A stretch of 64,000 nucleotides of DNA from Ampelocalamus luodianensis (lineage: Eukaryota > Streptophyta > Magnoliopsida > Poales > Poaceae). The notes below the pieces were generated by a model. It was not told where the DNA came from and ran no database searches. It was given only the letters and a program-made list of their open reading frames with translations. The stretch's first letter is position 1, and every line of letters starts with the position of its first letter. A program made the position numbers and the translations under genes. Below, in pieces: positions 31,932 to 44,140 of the stretch. The stretch covers positions 10,679,840 through 10,743,839 of the forward strand of contig CM070628.1 in NCBI GenBank assembly GCA_036346255.1, given 5' to 3'.

Positions 31932-34900
31932 TGCCGGGACCCGAGTACGATTACGGAACCCTCGTGTATCTTGCACTAGTCGAGGATCACGCTAGTGCAC
32001 ACGAGGTTAACACGGTAAATATCGATCCACACAAGCGATAAATAAAGTAAACGATTAGTTTGAATAACAAATAAGGGTTTTGACCTTATGGTCGAGTTTA
32101 CACTTATTAAGCCACGCAGGGCTAACAGGAAATAAAGCAGCAGCGGAACGGAAAACTCCAGCGTAGATCCCACCAATTCACCATAGGCAACCGACTGGGA
32201 TCCAGACCTTAACGCACGATCAGCCTTCAACGAACTCCTCCTCGAAAGCAGGCGTAGACTCCTCCTCTTCTGTAGGTTTGGGCGCAAGTTTTACAACAAG
32301 CGTGAGTACACAACCGTACTCGCAAATCATACCACAGAATGCAATATATAGATGTAGGCTTATTCCAAATAAAAGGCTTATGTGGTTCTTTTGTGTAAAA
32401 GCAACATTTGCAATTGAATACAATAATAGATTGAAAGCATAATTCAAAACAAATAGACAATATTAATTTAACAGTTGTTTCCACAAAGACACATAGCTAA
32501 ACAGATTATTTCACATAGCCATATGATTGAGGTCACACAGCTCCCATCCCACATTTTATGAAAACTACCCCTCGTGTGAAATCCCCGAGCATGTCCATGA
32601 CCGCGGACGCGACTATTCGAATAGATTAATTAACACTCTGCAGAGGTTGTACACTTTACCCACAAGATACAACTAGTGTAGCAAGCACCAATCGTAACAA
32701 AACAGTTCGGAAACTTCATCTCAAACATTGATATTCCCAGTGTGCTTACAAACCGCTATACCGGCTCACATAGAATTGGTATAACACACACCGCCTGGAC
32801 GGGGAAGGCGAATCGTCGCGATGCAACCACCAAGTAGTCACACCTCCACCTGTCACCTGACCTAACCTATCCATCCCGAACATCAATGCCGAGAATCCAT
32901 AACTTACTAAGTTAGGCCCGTCCCATACCGGGCATGTGGTCGTGCAGAGAAGGCTCGGTTCAATGGCGCACAAAGTTAAGTCCTTAATTGACCAAGGCAA
33001 GACTTCCATGTTCTAACTAAGTCACAAAGATTATCATTCCCATCACATAGACCACCATGTCACATGGTCTCCACCACTTGCCTCGGTCTAAATCCTTTAC
33101 CACCAGTTGGTTTTAGTGCAACACATGCCATCACGAAGTAATAACACATAGCACACAGTTTTACGAAGTTCCATAGTCACTTAGTCATAATTAATATTTG
33201 CAACTTACATATGATGTGAGACTCGTAGCATGGCTAAGCAAGCGTACTCGTATCTAACCAACCCACGTTGGTGCTATAATATTACCAACTAATAACCAAT
33301 CTAGGGTGACAAGGAATTATGATATACAAGGCCAAAGTGTGATAGCAATTTGGATAATAACTATGCCCAAAGCATTTAAATAAATAATTAAAGTAGAATG
33401 CATTAATTTAACACAAAGTAATTTGAAAACTGGTTCAAGATGATCAAAGGTATGACTTGCCTTGGAAAAGGTCTATGTACTGGTCTTGATCTTGGGGTGC
33501 TCCTTCTTCCACAAAATTTCCGACAGATCGACGTCTACTATAAGCGAAACAAAAACAAACAAAATAAATAAATAACAGAGGCAAAAAAAAGATCCAAAAA
33601 TTAAATAAAAATCTAAGATAAATAGAGCTTGAATTTAGACAAATTTAGAAATTTGAATGGGCTCAATCGGAGTTAGGATGCAAAAGTTATGGGCTTTGGA
33701 AGATTGGAAATCTAAAAGAAACCCAATTCTGATTTTCCAAAATTTCTGAATTATTTCTCAAAAGAAAAATCGGATTATTGCGCAATGCTGGCGTCAGCAA
33801 GGATTTCCGGAAAAGAAATAATAAAAAGAAATCTCTGACATGTGGGACCCACATGTCAGAGGCTAGGCTCACGGTGGACTAGGTCCACCGAGCCTCAACT
33901 CTGAAACGGTGGGATCGCTTGCGCGCGCGCTGCGTGGCGGTGGATCGGGCGCCACGCATGCGACACGGAGGCACGGCGTTGGCGTGGCGCCGAGGTGGCA
34001 CCGGCGTGGGCGGCAGGCGAAGGCGGTGGTGCTCGGGTTCGAGGGTCTCGGCAACGCGGCGGCGGCGAGTGGTGCCGGGAGGTAGAGGGCGACACGAGGA
34101 TCTCATCGGTGTGCTCACGGGTGCTCAGGGGTGACGAGAGTGGCCGGCGGCGAGCAAAGAGCGGCGGAGGGGCTTCGGGCTCGACGGGATCGGAGCTCTG
34201 GCGGCGCTCGCGCGGCGGCGACCACGAGGTAGTCCTGCTCCGTGCGATGCCGACGGTGTAGACCCCGACGCTCAAGCGGCACTGGCGGCGGCGTACGAGC
34301 TCGTCGGAGTTGGCGGCGGCGTAGATTGATCTCCGAGCTCCTGCGGCGGCTAGGGTTGGCGAGGCGAAGGCGCTAGGGTTGGGATGCGAGAGGCCAGGGC
34401 TACCTCCTTTTATACCGGAGGCTGGGAGAGTCCGAGGCACGGCGCCCAAAACAGAGGCGGCGGCGGAGATCGTATCCCTAACGGATTCGGGAGCGAAGCG
34501 GCGTGGCAAGCTGGGACCCACACGTCAGTGGCTAGGGTTAGGACGCGGCGCGTGCGAAATGGTGCGGCTGCGAAACGGACTCAAGGATCGGGCCGTTGAA
34601 TCTTGATCGGACGGCCCACAATCAAAGGAACATTCGGAACCCTCCGGTTACCTCACGCGCATCTAGCCGTTCATCCTTGATCGGACGGTGGAGAACGAGC
34701 GAGGCGCTCGGAGAGAGAGAGAAGGCTGACATGCGGGGCCCGCATGTCAGCGAGGCGCTTGACGGTGGGCTTGGCGAAAGGTGGTGTGGCGGGAGAATGG
34801 GCCGGGGTTTAGGAATAGGAATGGGTTTAGGCCCAAGGAATTATCTGAGATTATTAATAGGTTTTCTAATTTAGAAAGTACCATAAATTCAAATGGGCAA

Positions 34901-35142
34901 TAGAAAATAGCAAATGAACTCAGAAAAATTCTAGAAAAATCTAGAAAATATATCTGAGCACATAGAACCCAAATAAAATAGTTTTGACTATTGTTCATGT
35001 TGGGATTATTCACATTAAATATTTTTGATTGTAAAGTCCAATATTAAGCTTTTGAAATTAAATTCAAATAAAATCCAAATGGTGAATTTTCTCCCTACTA
35101 ACTATTAAAAGATTTTTAAGCTCTGAAAATTGGGATGTTACA
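31932..35142 (-). repeat. 5' LTR of the gypsy element
   Basis: Pairs with 23078-26266. In the compared stretch 32013-32350 versus 23160-23490 I count about a dozen differences. Confidence 0.93.
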
Positions 35143-37781
35143 GTAGTGATGTTTGGAATAAGGTTTCTAGACCTTATGAGATTCCTTGTTACTGTTACTG
35201 ATCTAAATAAAACTGATGTTGATTTAAATACTCAAGCTCGTAACTTGTTGTTTCAAGGGATTTCTCGTAAAGAATTTGATCGTGTAGCTTATATTAATTC
35301 TGCTCACTTAATATGAAAAATTCTTTGCGATTATCATGAAGGAACCACTAAAATTAAGAAAGTACGTAAAAATCTTTATCAAAAAGAATATTCGGATTTT
35401 GCTATGAAGCTTGGTGAATCTATTGATGATCTTTTTGCTCGTTTTGAGAAAATATTGAGTAATTTGCGTGGTATTAATGTTATTCCTACTGATAAAGTTA
35501 ATGCAACTAAAATTTTGAGAACTTTAGGTTCTGAGTAGTTGATGGTTGTCACAACTATCAATCTAGATACTTTAACCATGGATGATATTTTCTCTAGATT
35601 GAATACCTATAACATGGAAGCTTTGCCATCTAAGATTGATAAACATTCATATTTAGCATTCATGACTAACCCCGTGCAAGCTGCTTTGTCGAGTTCTTTT
35701 CTTGTGTCTGCTTTGTTTTCTTTTTCAGATGAACAGTTCGAACAACTCCCTGAAGAGGATTTAGTGTTGATCTCCTCACGGGCATACAAGACACTCAACA
35801 ACATGAGGATGAGGAAGCGTGGTAGCGTGTCAAGTTCGATCAGGTGTTATGAGTGTGGCGAGCCAGATCACATTAAGTTGGAGTGTCCCAAGCTCAAGGG
35901 GAAAGTGATCAAGGAAGACAAGAATAATCGTCGTCAGCCATCCAAGAACAACAACACCAAGCGTGACAATTTTTGTGAAAAATTTGCTAAAAAGTTACTT
36001 TCGGCTATCGAGCATCTTGATCTGAGTGATGTGGAATATGATAGTTACGATGACAACGACCACGACTATGATGATGCTAAAGGTAAGAAGAAGAACAACA
36101 ACGACTTCACGAGCATGTGCTTCATGACAAGAAATGAGAATGACGATGATAGTGATCCCGATGAGGTAATATCATCATATGATGAGCTTGAAGATGGTTT
36201 GATTAAACTTGCTATTGAATTAAAAAAGACAAAAAAGAAGTTGAAAGAAAATAATTATCTTGTTGAAAGCTTAACTTCTGAAATTAATAGACTTAGAGCT
36301 TTTATTTCTGATAATGAATCATGTGAGTCTTGTCAAGTTTTACATTCTAAGTTAGAGACTGTTAGGGTCAATGAATACATCAAACTTGGTTCAACTTAGG
36401 AATGTAAATGCTAAATTTGACGATTTAAGGTTGGCACATGACTCTTGTGATGAAAAGTTAAAACTTGCAAATGATGAAATTGAAAAGCTCAAGTTTAGTT
36501 CTCCTACACGTTTAGAGTCAAGTATTTCAAATGTTCAAACTAAAACTTTCTCTAACTGTGGATTTCTAGAAGCTAGACTTAATTCATCTCAGGAAAATAT
36601 TTAACAGAAGCTTTATCATGAGATATCTTCTTGCTCTAACTGTACTAAACTTACCATAAAAATAGAAGTTTTGACTAGACAACTTAATGATTTTGCTAAA
36701 AAAAAAAGATTGGCTCAGTCTAGTGCTTCTAAGAATATTGTGAATGAATCTATTAAATGCACAACTTGTCCCACTCTAGCTAAAGAAAATGAGTATCATA
36801 TGACACTTTAGAGATATTTTCTTTTCGCAAGAAAAATTTGAATATGATCCTAGACAAATCAAAAGTGAGTGTTAAAAATTATGGTCTAGGATTTAATTTT
36901 GTTGAGCATGCCAAGAATAATCCTCCTACGGTTGTTAAGTTTTTTGAACCTGAAAAATTTGAAGTAAAATCTGAACCAAAACAAATTGTGTTTAAATCTG
37001 TTGGTTTTGTGTAAAGCTTTTCTACTAATATTGTAGGTGCTAACTCATCATCTCAAAAGAATTCTAAATATGTTAAATTTCATTGCACCTATTGTGGTAG
37101 AGATGGGCACTTGCATGAATTTTGCTTTAGGCGTGTTAAGAAAGAGAAAAGGGAAAGATTGAATGCCTTAAGACAAAAACATGCAACCTCTTTTGTTGTC
37201 CCTAGAACTAATGCGAAAACTAAGTTTTTAGAGGACTTTCACGATGGCTTTAAATCTGCTTCACGTACTGGTTTTAGATTTAATTATTATAATTCGTGTT
37301 CTGATCGCGCACGCGCACGCGATTCTGGTTCTAGTTTTGTCGCTGTTCCTCCATGTCGTGTATCTTAGTACTGGATTCCTAGATCTTATTTGTAGAGTGA
37401 GTTGGGGGTGTGTCATCCAATGGGATTATTCTAAGGGGGAGCTTGTTGTTTAAAATTTCAGAAGCTTTGTTTATTATACTTGTCAAACATTTCATGAAAT
37501 CCAAGCCATTGAAATCAAATGAGGTGTAGAGCTCTTGTTATCATATTTACTCATGTGCTGTGTAGCTTTGATCATGATTGATTTTAATAACTTTGCCACA
37601 TTTGAACTAAAACATGACATGGCAGAATAATTTGACTAGATTGATTATAGTTATTACTTTCCGATGTTCATCGAAAAGGATTAGCTTGATTGTGAGTCTT
37701 ATTTTAAATCTTGCCTGAGGCTCGTTTAGTTCTTATTGCAATCCTTTTATGCCCATTCAATTTGGCATGTTATATAAAAAA

Positions 37782-39339
37782 GGAAAAAGTCTGGTTTACT
37801 CCCTCGAACTATCATAAAAGTCTGGTTTACCCCCTGAACTACAAAACCGGTTATTTAACCCCCTGAACTTGCGAAAACCGGGCAAAAGACCCCTCACAGC
37901 AGTTTGGAGCGGTGGTTTTGCACATGTGGCAGTGGTTTTGCTGACTTGCTGACTGGGGAGAGAGAGAGAGAGAGAGTCAGGAGAGCCACATGTGGCCGCT
38001 TTTTTATCCAAGTCAATATCCAAGTCAGCATGCAACATTTTCTCACACCTTCCACTCACAAAAACAGTTGCCCTTCTTCCTCCCCCGCCGCCGCTACCTG
38101 CCCTCCAACCCCCTCGCCCTCTCCCTCTTCGTCGTGTCGCCGCTCCCCCCGGCGCCCCTCCCTTTCCCTCCTCCACCGCCTACCATCCCATCCCCTCCTC
38201 TCTCGATTTGCGTCTGCCTGGCCGCCACTGCCTCCTCCTCTTCGCCCCTTCTCTCCAAGTGCCCACGCCGCCGATTACATTTGCTCGCACCCGAGCTGGA
38301 GCCATCACCGTCCCTAGGTTCTCACTGCCGCCTCCCCTTCCTCATCACCCCCCATGCACCGCCGCAACACCTCTCCTTGCCCTTCCATCACGGAGCTGGC
38401 CGGATTTTGAGCTTCTGTCGCCGCCCCCTTTTCTTCCCCGATGAGCAAATCGGTAAATTTGTCGCCTCCCTTCCTCCCCTTCCCTCCCCTCCCGGCTCAA
38501 GCACCACCTCGCCACCGCCCACCTTTTTCCCATTCTTCCCCGACCCAACTCCCACCGGAGTTCGTCGGCACTACTCCTCCCCGCCTCCTCCTTCACTGCC
38601 GCCGCCGCCAAGCCACCACAGGCCTCCCCAAGACCCACCAAAGCCACCCTTGTGATCCCCATTACCCACTCGTGCTCACCGCATGGAGAACGACGACATG
38701 GTATTGAGGAGGAGGCAGCAGGCGTGGTTGAGCATGCGGCGGGACGCGAGCTCGGCGGCATCGGCGGTGGTGCCAGGGGAGGAAGCAACACCAGGTGCGA
38801 GGGGAGGAGTCGGAGGCGCGGCAGTGGCGGCGAGCGCGGACGAGGAGCCCGAGGAGAGGCGGTGTTGTGGGGAACGAGAGGAGCAAGAGTGCGAGGTCTT
38901 GGTAGTAGCGGCGCCATGGGGTTGGGCCACGGCGCGCACTGGCCAAGCGCGCGGCCCTTCTTGGCCGGGCGGCGCGCGGCCGGAGCGTGAGGCGGCGAGC
39001 CAAGAGGAGGCACGGCGCAGGGAGCCAAGGGTGCCGCCGGGGCACAGGGGAAGACCAGGTCGGGCGCAGAGGAGAGAAGAGGAAATGGAGTTGGGGGAGG
39101 AAGAAGAGAAGAGAAAGTGGGAGATGTGGAGTGAAAAGGGTGACGTGGACGTCCACGTGGCAAAATAAGTGCCACGTCAGCAAAACCGCTGCCACGCGTG
39201 CAAAACCACCCTAGCAAACCTGCCTGAGGGGTTTTTTGCCCGATTTTCGCAAGTTCAGGGGGTTAAATAACCGGTTTTATAGTTCAGGCGGTAAACCAGA
39301 CTTTTCTAATAGTTCGAGGGAGTAAACCAGACTTTTTCC
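37782..39339. mobile_element. MULE with GC-rich interior
   Basis: The perfect 9-bp duplication TATAAAAAA (37773-37781 and 39340-39348) flanks inverted repeats of about 110 bp. Both ends read GGAAAAAGTCTGGTTTACTC and share CCCCCTGAAC, AACCGGTTATTTAACC and TTTTGCCCG-type blocks. The interior (38040-39160) is GC-rich with overlapping low-complexity Pro/Arg/Ala frames. The plus-strand frame from 38683 (MENDDMVLRRRQQAWLSMRR) might derive from captured host sequence, but I recognise no parent gene. Confidence 0.92.
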
Positions 39340-40117
39340 TATAAAAAATGATGAGAAAGAGACAATTAAAAAGATGTATGCTTCAAGTATGCCATACATG
39401 TCTATGTATATTCAAAAGAAAAAAACACACACAAAAGTGCTCAAATAAAAAGAAGTATACTTCAAGTATGCCATTATTGAAAAGAAGTATGCTTCATGCG
39501 TGCCACTTTTGAAAAGAAGTATGTTGCAAGCATGCCACATGCTTAAAAATTGAATCTGGAGCAATAGATTGTTACATGAGACTGCTAGCTCGTCTAGATT
39601 TAAAGTTTGCTTCACTTTTAGGCTTTAACTTTTCATTGTGATATCTCATTGTGCTCTTTATAATCGGTTTGATCTTTGTTGAGATGCCTGTTATTAATTT
39701 AATTTGCTTAATCATTCTAAAGACTTGTTTTGATATTGCTATATGGTATATTACTTTATATGATCCTGATAGCTCTACTAAAAAAGATAGCTTGGTTACT
39801 TTATTAAATCAATGCGAAGTGACTTGGATAATCTACAAAGCTTCTTGATTTTTACTCTCCTAGCTCCTTTTTTTTAGAATTATTTTTTCTTTGAAGTTCT
39901 TGATGATTACATTGCCAAAGGGGAGAACAATGGGAGAAATTAGAAAAATTGAAGAAATTTGCTTCCCTTGTGTTGAGGGGGAGTTTTTCTGCTGTGGTTT
40001 GTCATAATTCTTTGCTTTCCAACTTTGAAACTTTCTTTTCGCAAATTTCTTTTTTTCTTTCAAAATTCAACTCACACGATTTTGAAGTATTGTCAATGTA
40101 TTCATCAAGAGGGAGAT

Positions 40118-41317
40118 TGTTAGACCATGTGGTTAGGTGTAGTATCTTTTAGTTGATGAATAATTGATAATGTTGGGTACTGATGTTATTTGAGGTGTGT
40201 GGTGTGTGTAAACTCATGTCGGTCAAGTTGGGAAGAACTTGTGCCGAGAAAAGATGGTGTTTTGGTCTTTGCATATGCTGGGTAACTCGGAGGTGATCGT
40301 GGTCTATGGTGGTGACCAGGAGATGGCTTGGTGCGAAGTCATAGTCCAGAGGGTTAAGGATGCTGGAGGAGACAGTCGGGCTCGAGTTAGGGCGCGTGGA
40401 GACCAAAGATGGATGATGCGTGTTGGAGCTACGGAGGTGCGGTCCAGAGGCTACGACATATGATAATTTTGGGGTGTCCAAAATTGATTTTGTAATCTGA
40501 TGTAAAACCTACGTATTGGGCCCTAGGACTTTAGTGGACCGTACGTGAGTGATTATGTGCCATCGCTAAAAGGTCCGTTAGGGATTATAGATTTATTGCT
40601 CACGTGTATGAGCTGTAGGGTATAAGTAGTTGGCGGCGGCTTGGTGCTGAAAAGCTGTTTTTCGGTGTTACGGCCGACGCTTTTGTTCATGCGTGGGAAT
40701 AGAAAACAGATCTAGTAGTTTTTGTGCTTGCGCGAGCCATCCATCCACTCCTGTTTACTGCATCATTGTTGCCACATCAGATATGAGGCAGAGCGTGTAG
40801 AAGTGTGTAGAAGACGTTCGCCTGTCGGTGTTTTGGTGGCGCATCGCCATAAGATCCAATCCAGAGCGGGGCTGGGTGCAAGCGTGCGTAACGAGAGGTA
40901 GATGTGCTTTTGCTGTGTTGTGTCATCAAGAGTGCAAAGAAAATAAAAAACAGAAATCGCTATGTGGTTTTGACAGCTATACACAACATGATATAGTTCT
41001 TTTGCTGTTGGGTGATTAAGAGCATTGATTGACTTTTGTGTGGAGGGCCATGGCTTTGACTACTGTGGTTTTGTTAGTGCGCGATCTGCAGCAAACATCA
41101 AGATTGAATAGTACTGGTCTGCTTTGTTAGAGAAGGTTGCGACGCTGGTGATAGCGACCTCTTGTGAAGTGCGTCATCGATTCACATTGGAGGTGAACGC
41201 AAGGGTGCAGGGCCGTGCGCGACGTGCGACGGGCTGCTTTGTTCATCACGGTAAGAAATTGGGTGCGAAAAATCTTACAATCATTCACCCCCTCTGATTG
41301 CTATTAACAATCCTACA
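40118..41317 (+). repeat. Right (3') LTR of the gag-only element
   Basis: 1,200 bp from TGTTAGACCATGTGG to ATCCTACA, uninterrupted; preceded by purine tract AGAGGGAGAT (40108-40117). Confidence 0.93.
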
Positions 41318-41322
41318 ACAAC

Positions 41323-41493
41323 CTAAAGCATCTCTACATTCGTACTAATCTATCCGACGATAATAGCTTTTCTTGCCTTCATCAGCGATTTGTTTGCTCA
41401 ATAACACCATTGTTTCTTTGAAGAACTATCCAAACAAGGAAGAAATCCCTGCTACTATGCGTTACAATTTATTCAAAAGATTGAGACATTACT
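41323..41493. other. Pre-insertion flank between two retroelements
   Basis: 41318-41414 continues the sequence split at 20200 and resembles 19826-19950. No coding assignment. Confidence 0.4.
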
Positions 41494-41498
41494 GAAAG

Positions 41499-43578
41499 TG
41501 TAGGACCGGAAAGGCGACTAGAGGGGGTTGAATAGGAGCACGCTCAACTTTTTCACCAACGATCGGATTCAACACGATGTTTACTCCAATAGCTATGAAA
41601 GCTATGAAGATCAATCAACAAGCACAGTGGAAGACTTGTATTGAATCCAATCAAAACCCCAAAGCAAAACAATCAAAAGCTCAAAACCAAAATACTTGGG
41701 CGGTCTGACCTCTCAGAAATTGGGTCAACTTTTTTGCCTAGCGGTTAGACCTCTCACACGGGCGGTCTGACTGATTTGCCTAGCGGTCTGACCTCTCAGA
41801 TGGGCGGTCTGACCTCTAGCACGATGAACAGGAAAATCAGCCTGAAAACCGAAACTAAAATCGGTCTAACTTTTGATCTACAAGGCCAAATTTGACCAAA
41901 TTTGGAACACACCTTCCTAAGAATATTAGGAACCTATTCCAAGCAACGATTGAGTAGATCCACATCAAAGTTTTGACCTTTTTCCATTTTACCGAAGGAG
42001 AGTTCAAAACCGGGCAAAAACGAAAACTTGATCCAACAACTTGCTCGTGGGTGGATGATGATCAAGATGACCTTAGATGGGTTCCTACATATCCCAGCAA
42101 ACAAGATCAAGAAGAAAAACCAAGTAAAAACTCCTAGATCAAAGAAAGCCCCAAAATCATCAAATAGAGAGGATGAACACAAAGAGATACAACTTGTGAA
42201 ATCTTTTCTTGGATTGATTGGATAAATGGATGATTGATGTTTACAGTCACTCCCACATGGAGAACAAAGCTCTATCCAAGAGCACACACTTAATCCATCC
42301 TAGAAACCCTAGCCTCCTCTCCTTTGTTCCCAAAACCCTAAAACCAAACAAGGGCTTAAGGTGCAACCAACACTTAGCCCTTATATAGTGGAGGCTAGAT
42401 CCTAGAGAATATTCCATTAGGGCACCCATTAAACCCTAACACACAATGGGTTAACACACGCACGCATTTTAAAGCGCCATCTTCATTATCGATTGACCTA
42501 AACCGCTTCACCATGCGCCGACCCGCGCCGCGGTTTAGCCAAAAGTCACCAAGGCGGTATTTGGTGAAATTACCAAAATACCCCTGTCTCGATCTTTCTC
42601 CAAAAGACCAAGTCTAATCCTGGTGAAGCAATCGCACGCCGCCACGTGTAGGTTGATCAACGGCTCCATGTCGTCAAGTCTCTCCGTCGGATCCTACCGG
42701 CACCATCGAGCACTTGCAGCGACTCCCGCGCGCAGTCCAACCGATCGCGACCGAACCGCCCGTTCGGTCATCTATGTCCATCCTGCGCCCCGCTTGAGTC
42801 CTCTGACCTCACCCGACATCCACGATCGCTCTGGACCTCAACTCTCCAAGCTTAGTCTCGATCCTCCTCGCCGTTGACCGTCATAGACCTGCAAGCCACC
42901 TGCATAGCAATAGACAAGCAAACACGAATGCGGGAACAAGTTCTTCACAACTTGACCCACGTTAGCCAAAACATGCATCATACAACACATATGCACTAAT
43001 GAACATGAACTTGACCTAACAAACACACATCGCTGCCATGCAGGACGATGAACCAAGCCAAAACCGGTCAGACCGCCACCCTTGGCAGTCGGACCACCCA
43101 CTGGCCGGTCTGACCGCCAACCAAAGGCCGGTCTGACCGCCCCCAAGGGACTTAGCCAAAATCCCAACTTGGAAATCCGTAACCTCTCTGGAAATTTCAA
43201 ACGAATAGAACTTTTGCCTGGAGGCTCCAAAATTTATGAGACCAAGTGTAGTAGAATCTCCTCACTTACCTACACCCTCTATTTTTGGCCCAACTCAAAA
43301 ATCCAAAGCCACTTTCATGGATGGTCTGACCACTCAGCGGTAGCCGGTCAGACCGCCACACTGGCCGGTCGGACCGCCGCCCTGGCCGGTCGGACCGCCA
43401 GCCACTCACAAGCAAAACAACCAAAGCGCGGTCGGTCGACGCAAGCAAGGCGGTCAGACCGTCTCAGACCTGACAGCACAAGAACTTCACCGAAAACGAG
43501 GGTTTCTCCCAACACCTCGACGCTATTACCAATTGTTCAACACACTAAGATTAGGATCATATTCACATGACCTCCACA
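41499..43578 (-). mobile_element. Solo LTR, probably copia type
   Basis: A 2,080-bp sequence from TGTAGGACCGG to ACCTCCACA is flanked by the exact duplication GAAAG (41494-41498 and 43579-43583). Read on the minus strand, its 3' end (ATTCAACCCCCTCTAGTC ... GGTCCTACA) resembles the 3' end of the gag-only element's LTR (CACCCCCTCT ... GATCCTACA), giving the orientation. It has no internal region. It contains two clusters of the palindrome-like motif GGTCNGACCG (41700-41820 and 43060-43460). Confidence 0.88.
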
Positions 43579-43583
43579 GAAAG

Positions 43584-44140
43584 ATTAGCCTAGCTAGACG
43601 GCCGAAAAATTAGCGCAACAAGGAGCCAGATCTCAAAAACACAGGGCACTAGAACTAGCAGTAAAAGCTAATTAGCTTCAAAATACACAACAAGCAAACT
43701 CATTTTTACGCAACTGGTAAGCCAGATCGAATGAACCTTACAACAGAGAAGCAAGCGGAGATCAGAGAAGAGATCCTGGACTCTCAAGGGAGGGGTGGAT
43801 CTTGAAGACTTGCCGTGCTCAAAGCGAAGCGAAGGAAGACTCGTCGGGCCAAGAGGCATAACACTGGAGGATGGGGACGACGGGGAGGAGTCGGCCGCGC
43901 CGGGCGACGACGAAGGCGGCTAGGGTTCAAACTTCAGAGAGACATGCGAGTGTTGGGGGCGACCAGGCGAGCTCAGCGAGCTATGCGGTTTTGCGGCGGC
44001 CTAGCAGGGTACGCAGGTCGTCTGCTAGAGACTGCGCTGGTTTTGCGGGTTTTAGCGGGAGTTTACATGAACTGATTTTGTAGAGCCGGCCGGCGGCTTA
44101 GCGGACAGCTCGCCCGACTTGCCCTCCTAAGTGAACTAGA
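43584..44140. other. Possible upstream region of the MADS relic; no gene assigned
   Basis: A GC-rich section at 43830-44100 sits between AT-rich flanks. Minus-strand open frames here are Ser/Pro-rich and unrecognised. It could be promoter or leader of the MADS relic, or another repeat. Confidence 0.3.

Larger units (their letters stand above)
23078..35142 (-). mobile_element. Complete Ty3/gypsy chromovirus-type LTR retrotransposon (12.1 kb)
   Basis: It lies on the minus strand, nested in the gag-only element, with the exact duplication GTAGT (23073-23077 and 35143-35147). The 3' LTR is 23078-26266 and the 5' LTR 31932-35142 (3,189 and 3,211 bp), each TGTAACATCCC ... GGGTCCCG(A/G)CA in element orientation. 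A Met-tRNA PBS and a polypurine tract abut the LTRs. Domain order in element direction is leader ORF, gag, protease, reverse transcriptase, RNase H, integrase and chromodomain-like C-terminus, which defines Ty3/gypsy. The IN C-terminus looks like the Tekay/Del type. The coding part is broken by many frameshifts while the LTRs remain similar. Confidence 0.93.
22989..37370 (+). pseudogene. Degenerate copia-type gag with two zinc knuckles (interrupted by the gypsy insertion)
   Basis: Coding begins about 22989 with NRPPMLNGTDLTFW, the usual start of a copia-type (UBN2) gag. It is interrupted at 23077 and resumes at 35148 (DVWNKVSRPYEI). The UBN2-type body continues through LLFQGISRKEFDRV and ESIDDLFARFEKILSNLRG. 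Stops occur at 23032, near 35314 and at 35536. The cleanest part is 35539-36399 (286 aa), with zinc knuckle 1 (C-x2-C-x4-H-x4-C, 35845-35886), an acidic Asp-rich stretch and a coiled coil (LKKTKKKLKENN). A second, differently spelled knuckle (CTYCGRDGHLHEFC) is at 37084-37125, and the frame ends at 37366-37368. Gag would form virus-like particles and bind RNA. No pol follows; 37371-37772 and 39349-40108 are non-coding. Confidence 0.75.
20201..41317 (+). mobile_element. Gag-only LTR retrotransposon (TR-GAG-like) hosting three other elements
   Basis: The LTRs at 20201-22953 and 40118-41317 start TGTTAGACC(A/G)TGTGG and end ATCCTACA. The element is flanked by the exact duplication ACAAC (20196-20200 and 41318-41322). 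A PBS matching initiator Met-tRNA sits two bases after the left LTR, and a purine tract AGAGGGAGAT precedes the right LTR. After subtracting the CACTA (20584-22176), gypsy (23078-35142) and MULE (37782-39339) insertions with their TSDs, the native element is about 5.9 kb, with about 3.5 kb internal. That internal part encodes a degenerate copia-type gag with two zinc knuckles; I find no protease, integrase, reverse transcriptase or RNase H. This fits non-autonomous TR-GAG elements mobilised in trans, but loss of pol by deletion cannot be excluded. Confidence 0.85.

Noticed and set aside
33895..34521. 208-codon minus frame
   Set aside because: Part of the gypsy 5' LTR; the equivalent stretch of the other LTR has different frames because of indels.
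38345..39217. 290-codon minus frame and overlapping 150-220 codon plus frames
   Set aside because: All are compositional frames in the GC-rich interior of the 37782 MULE, running into its terminal repeat; no motif favours any of them.
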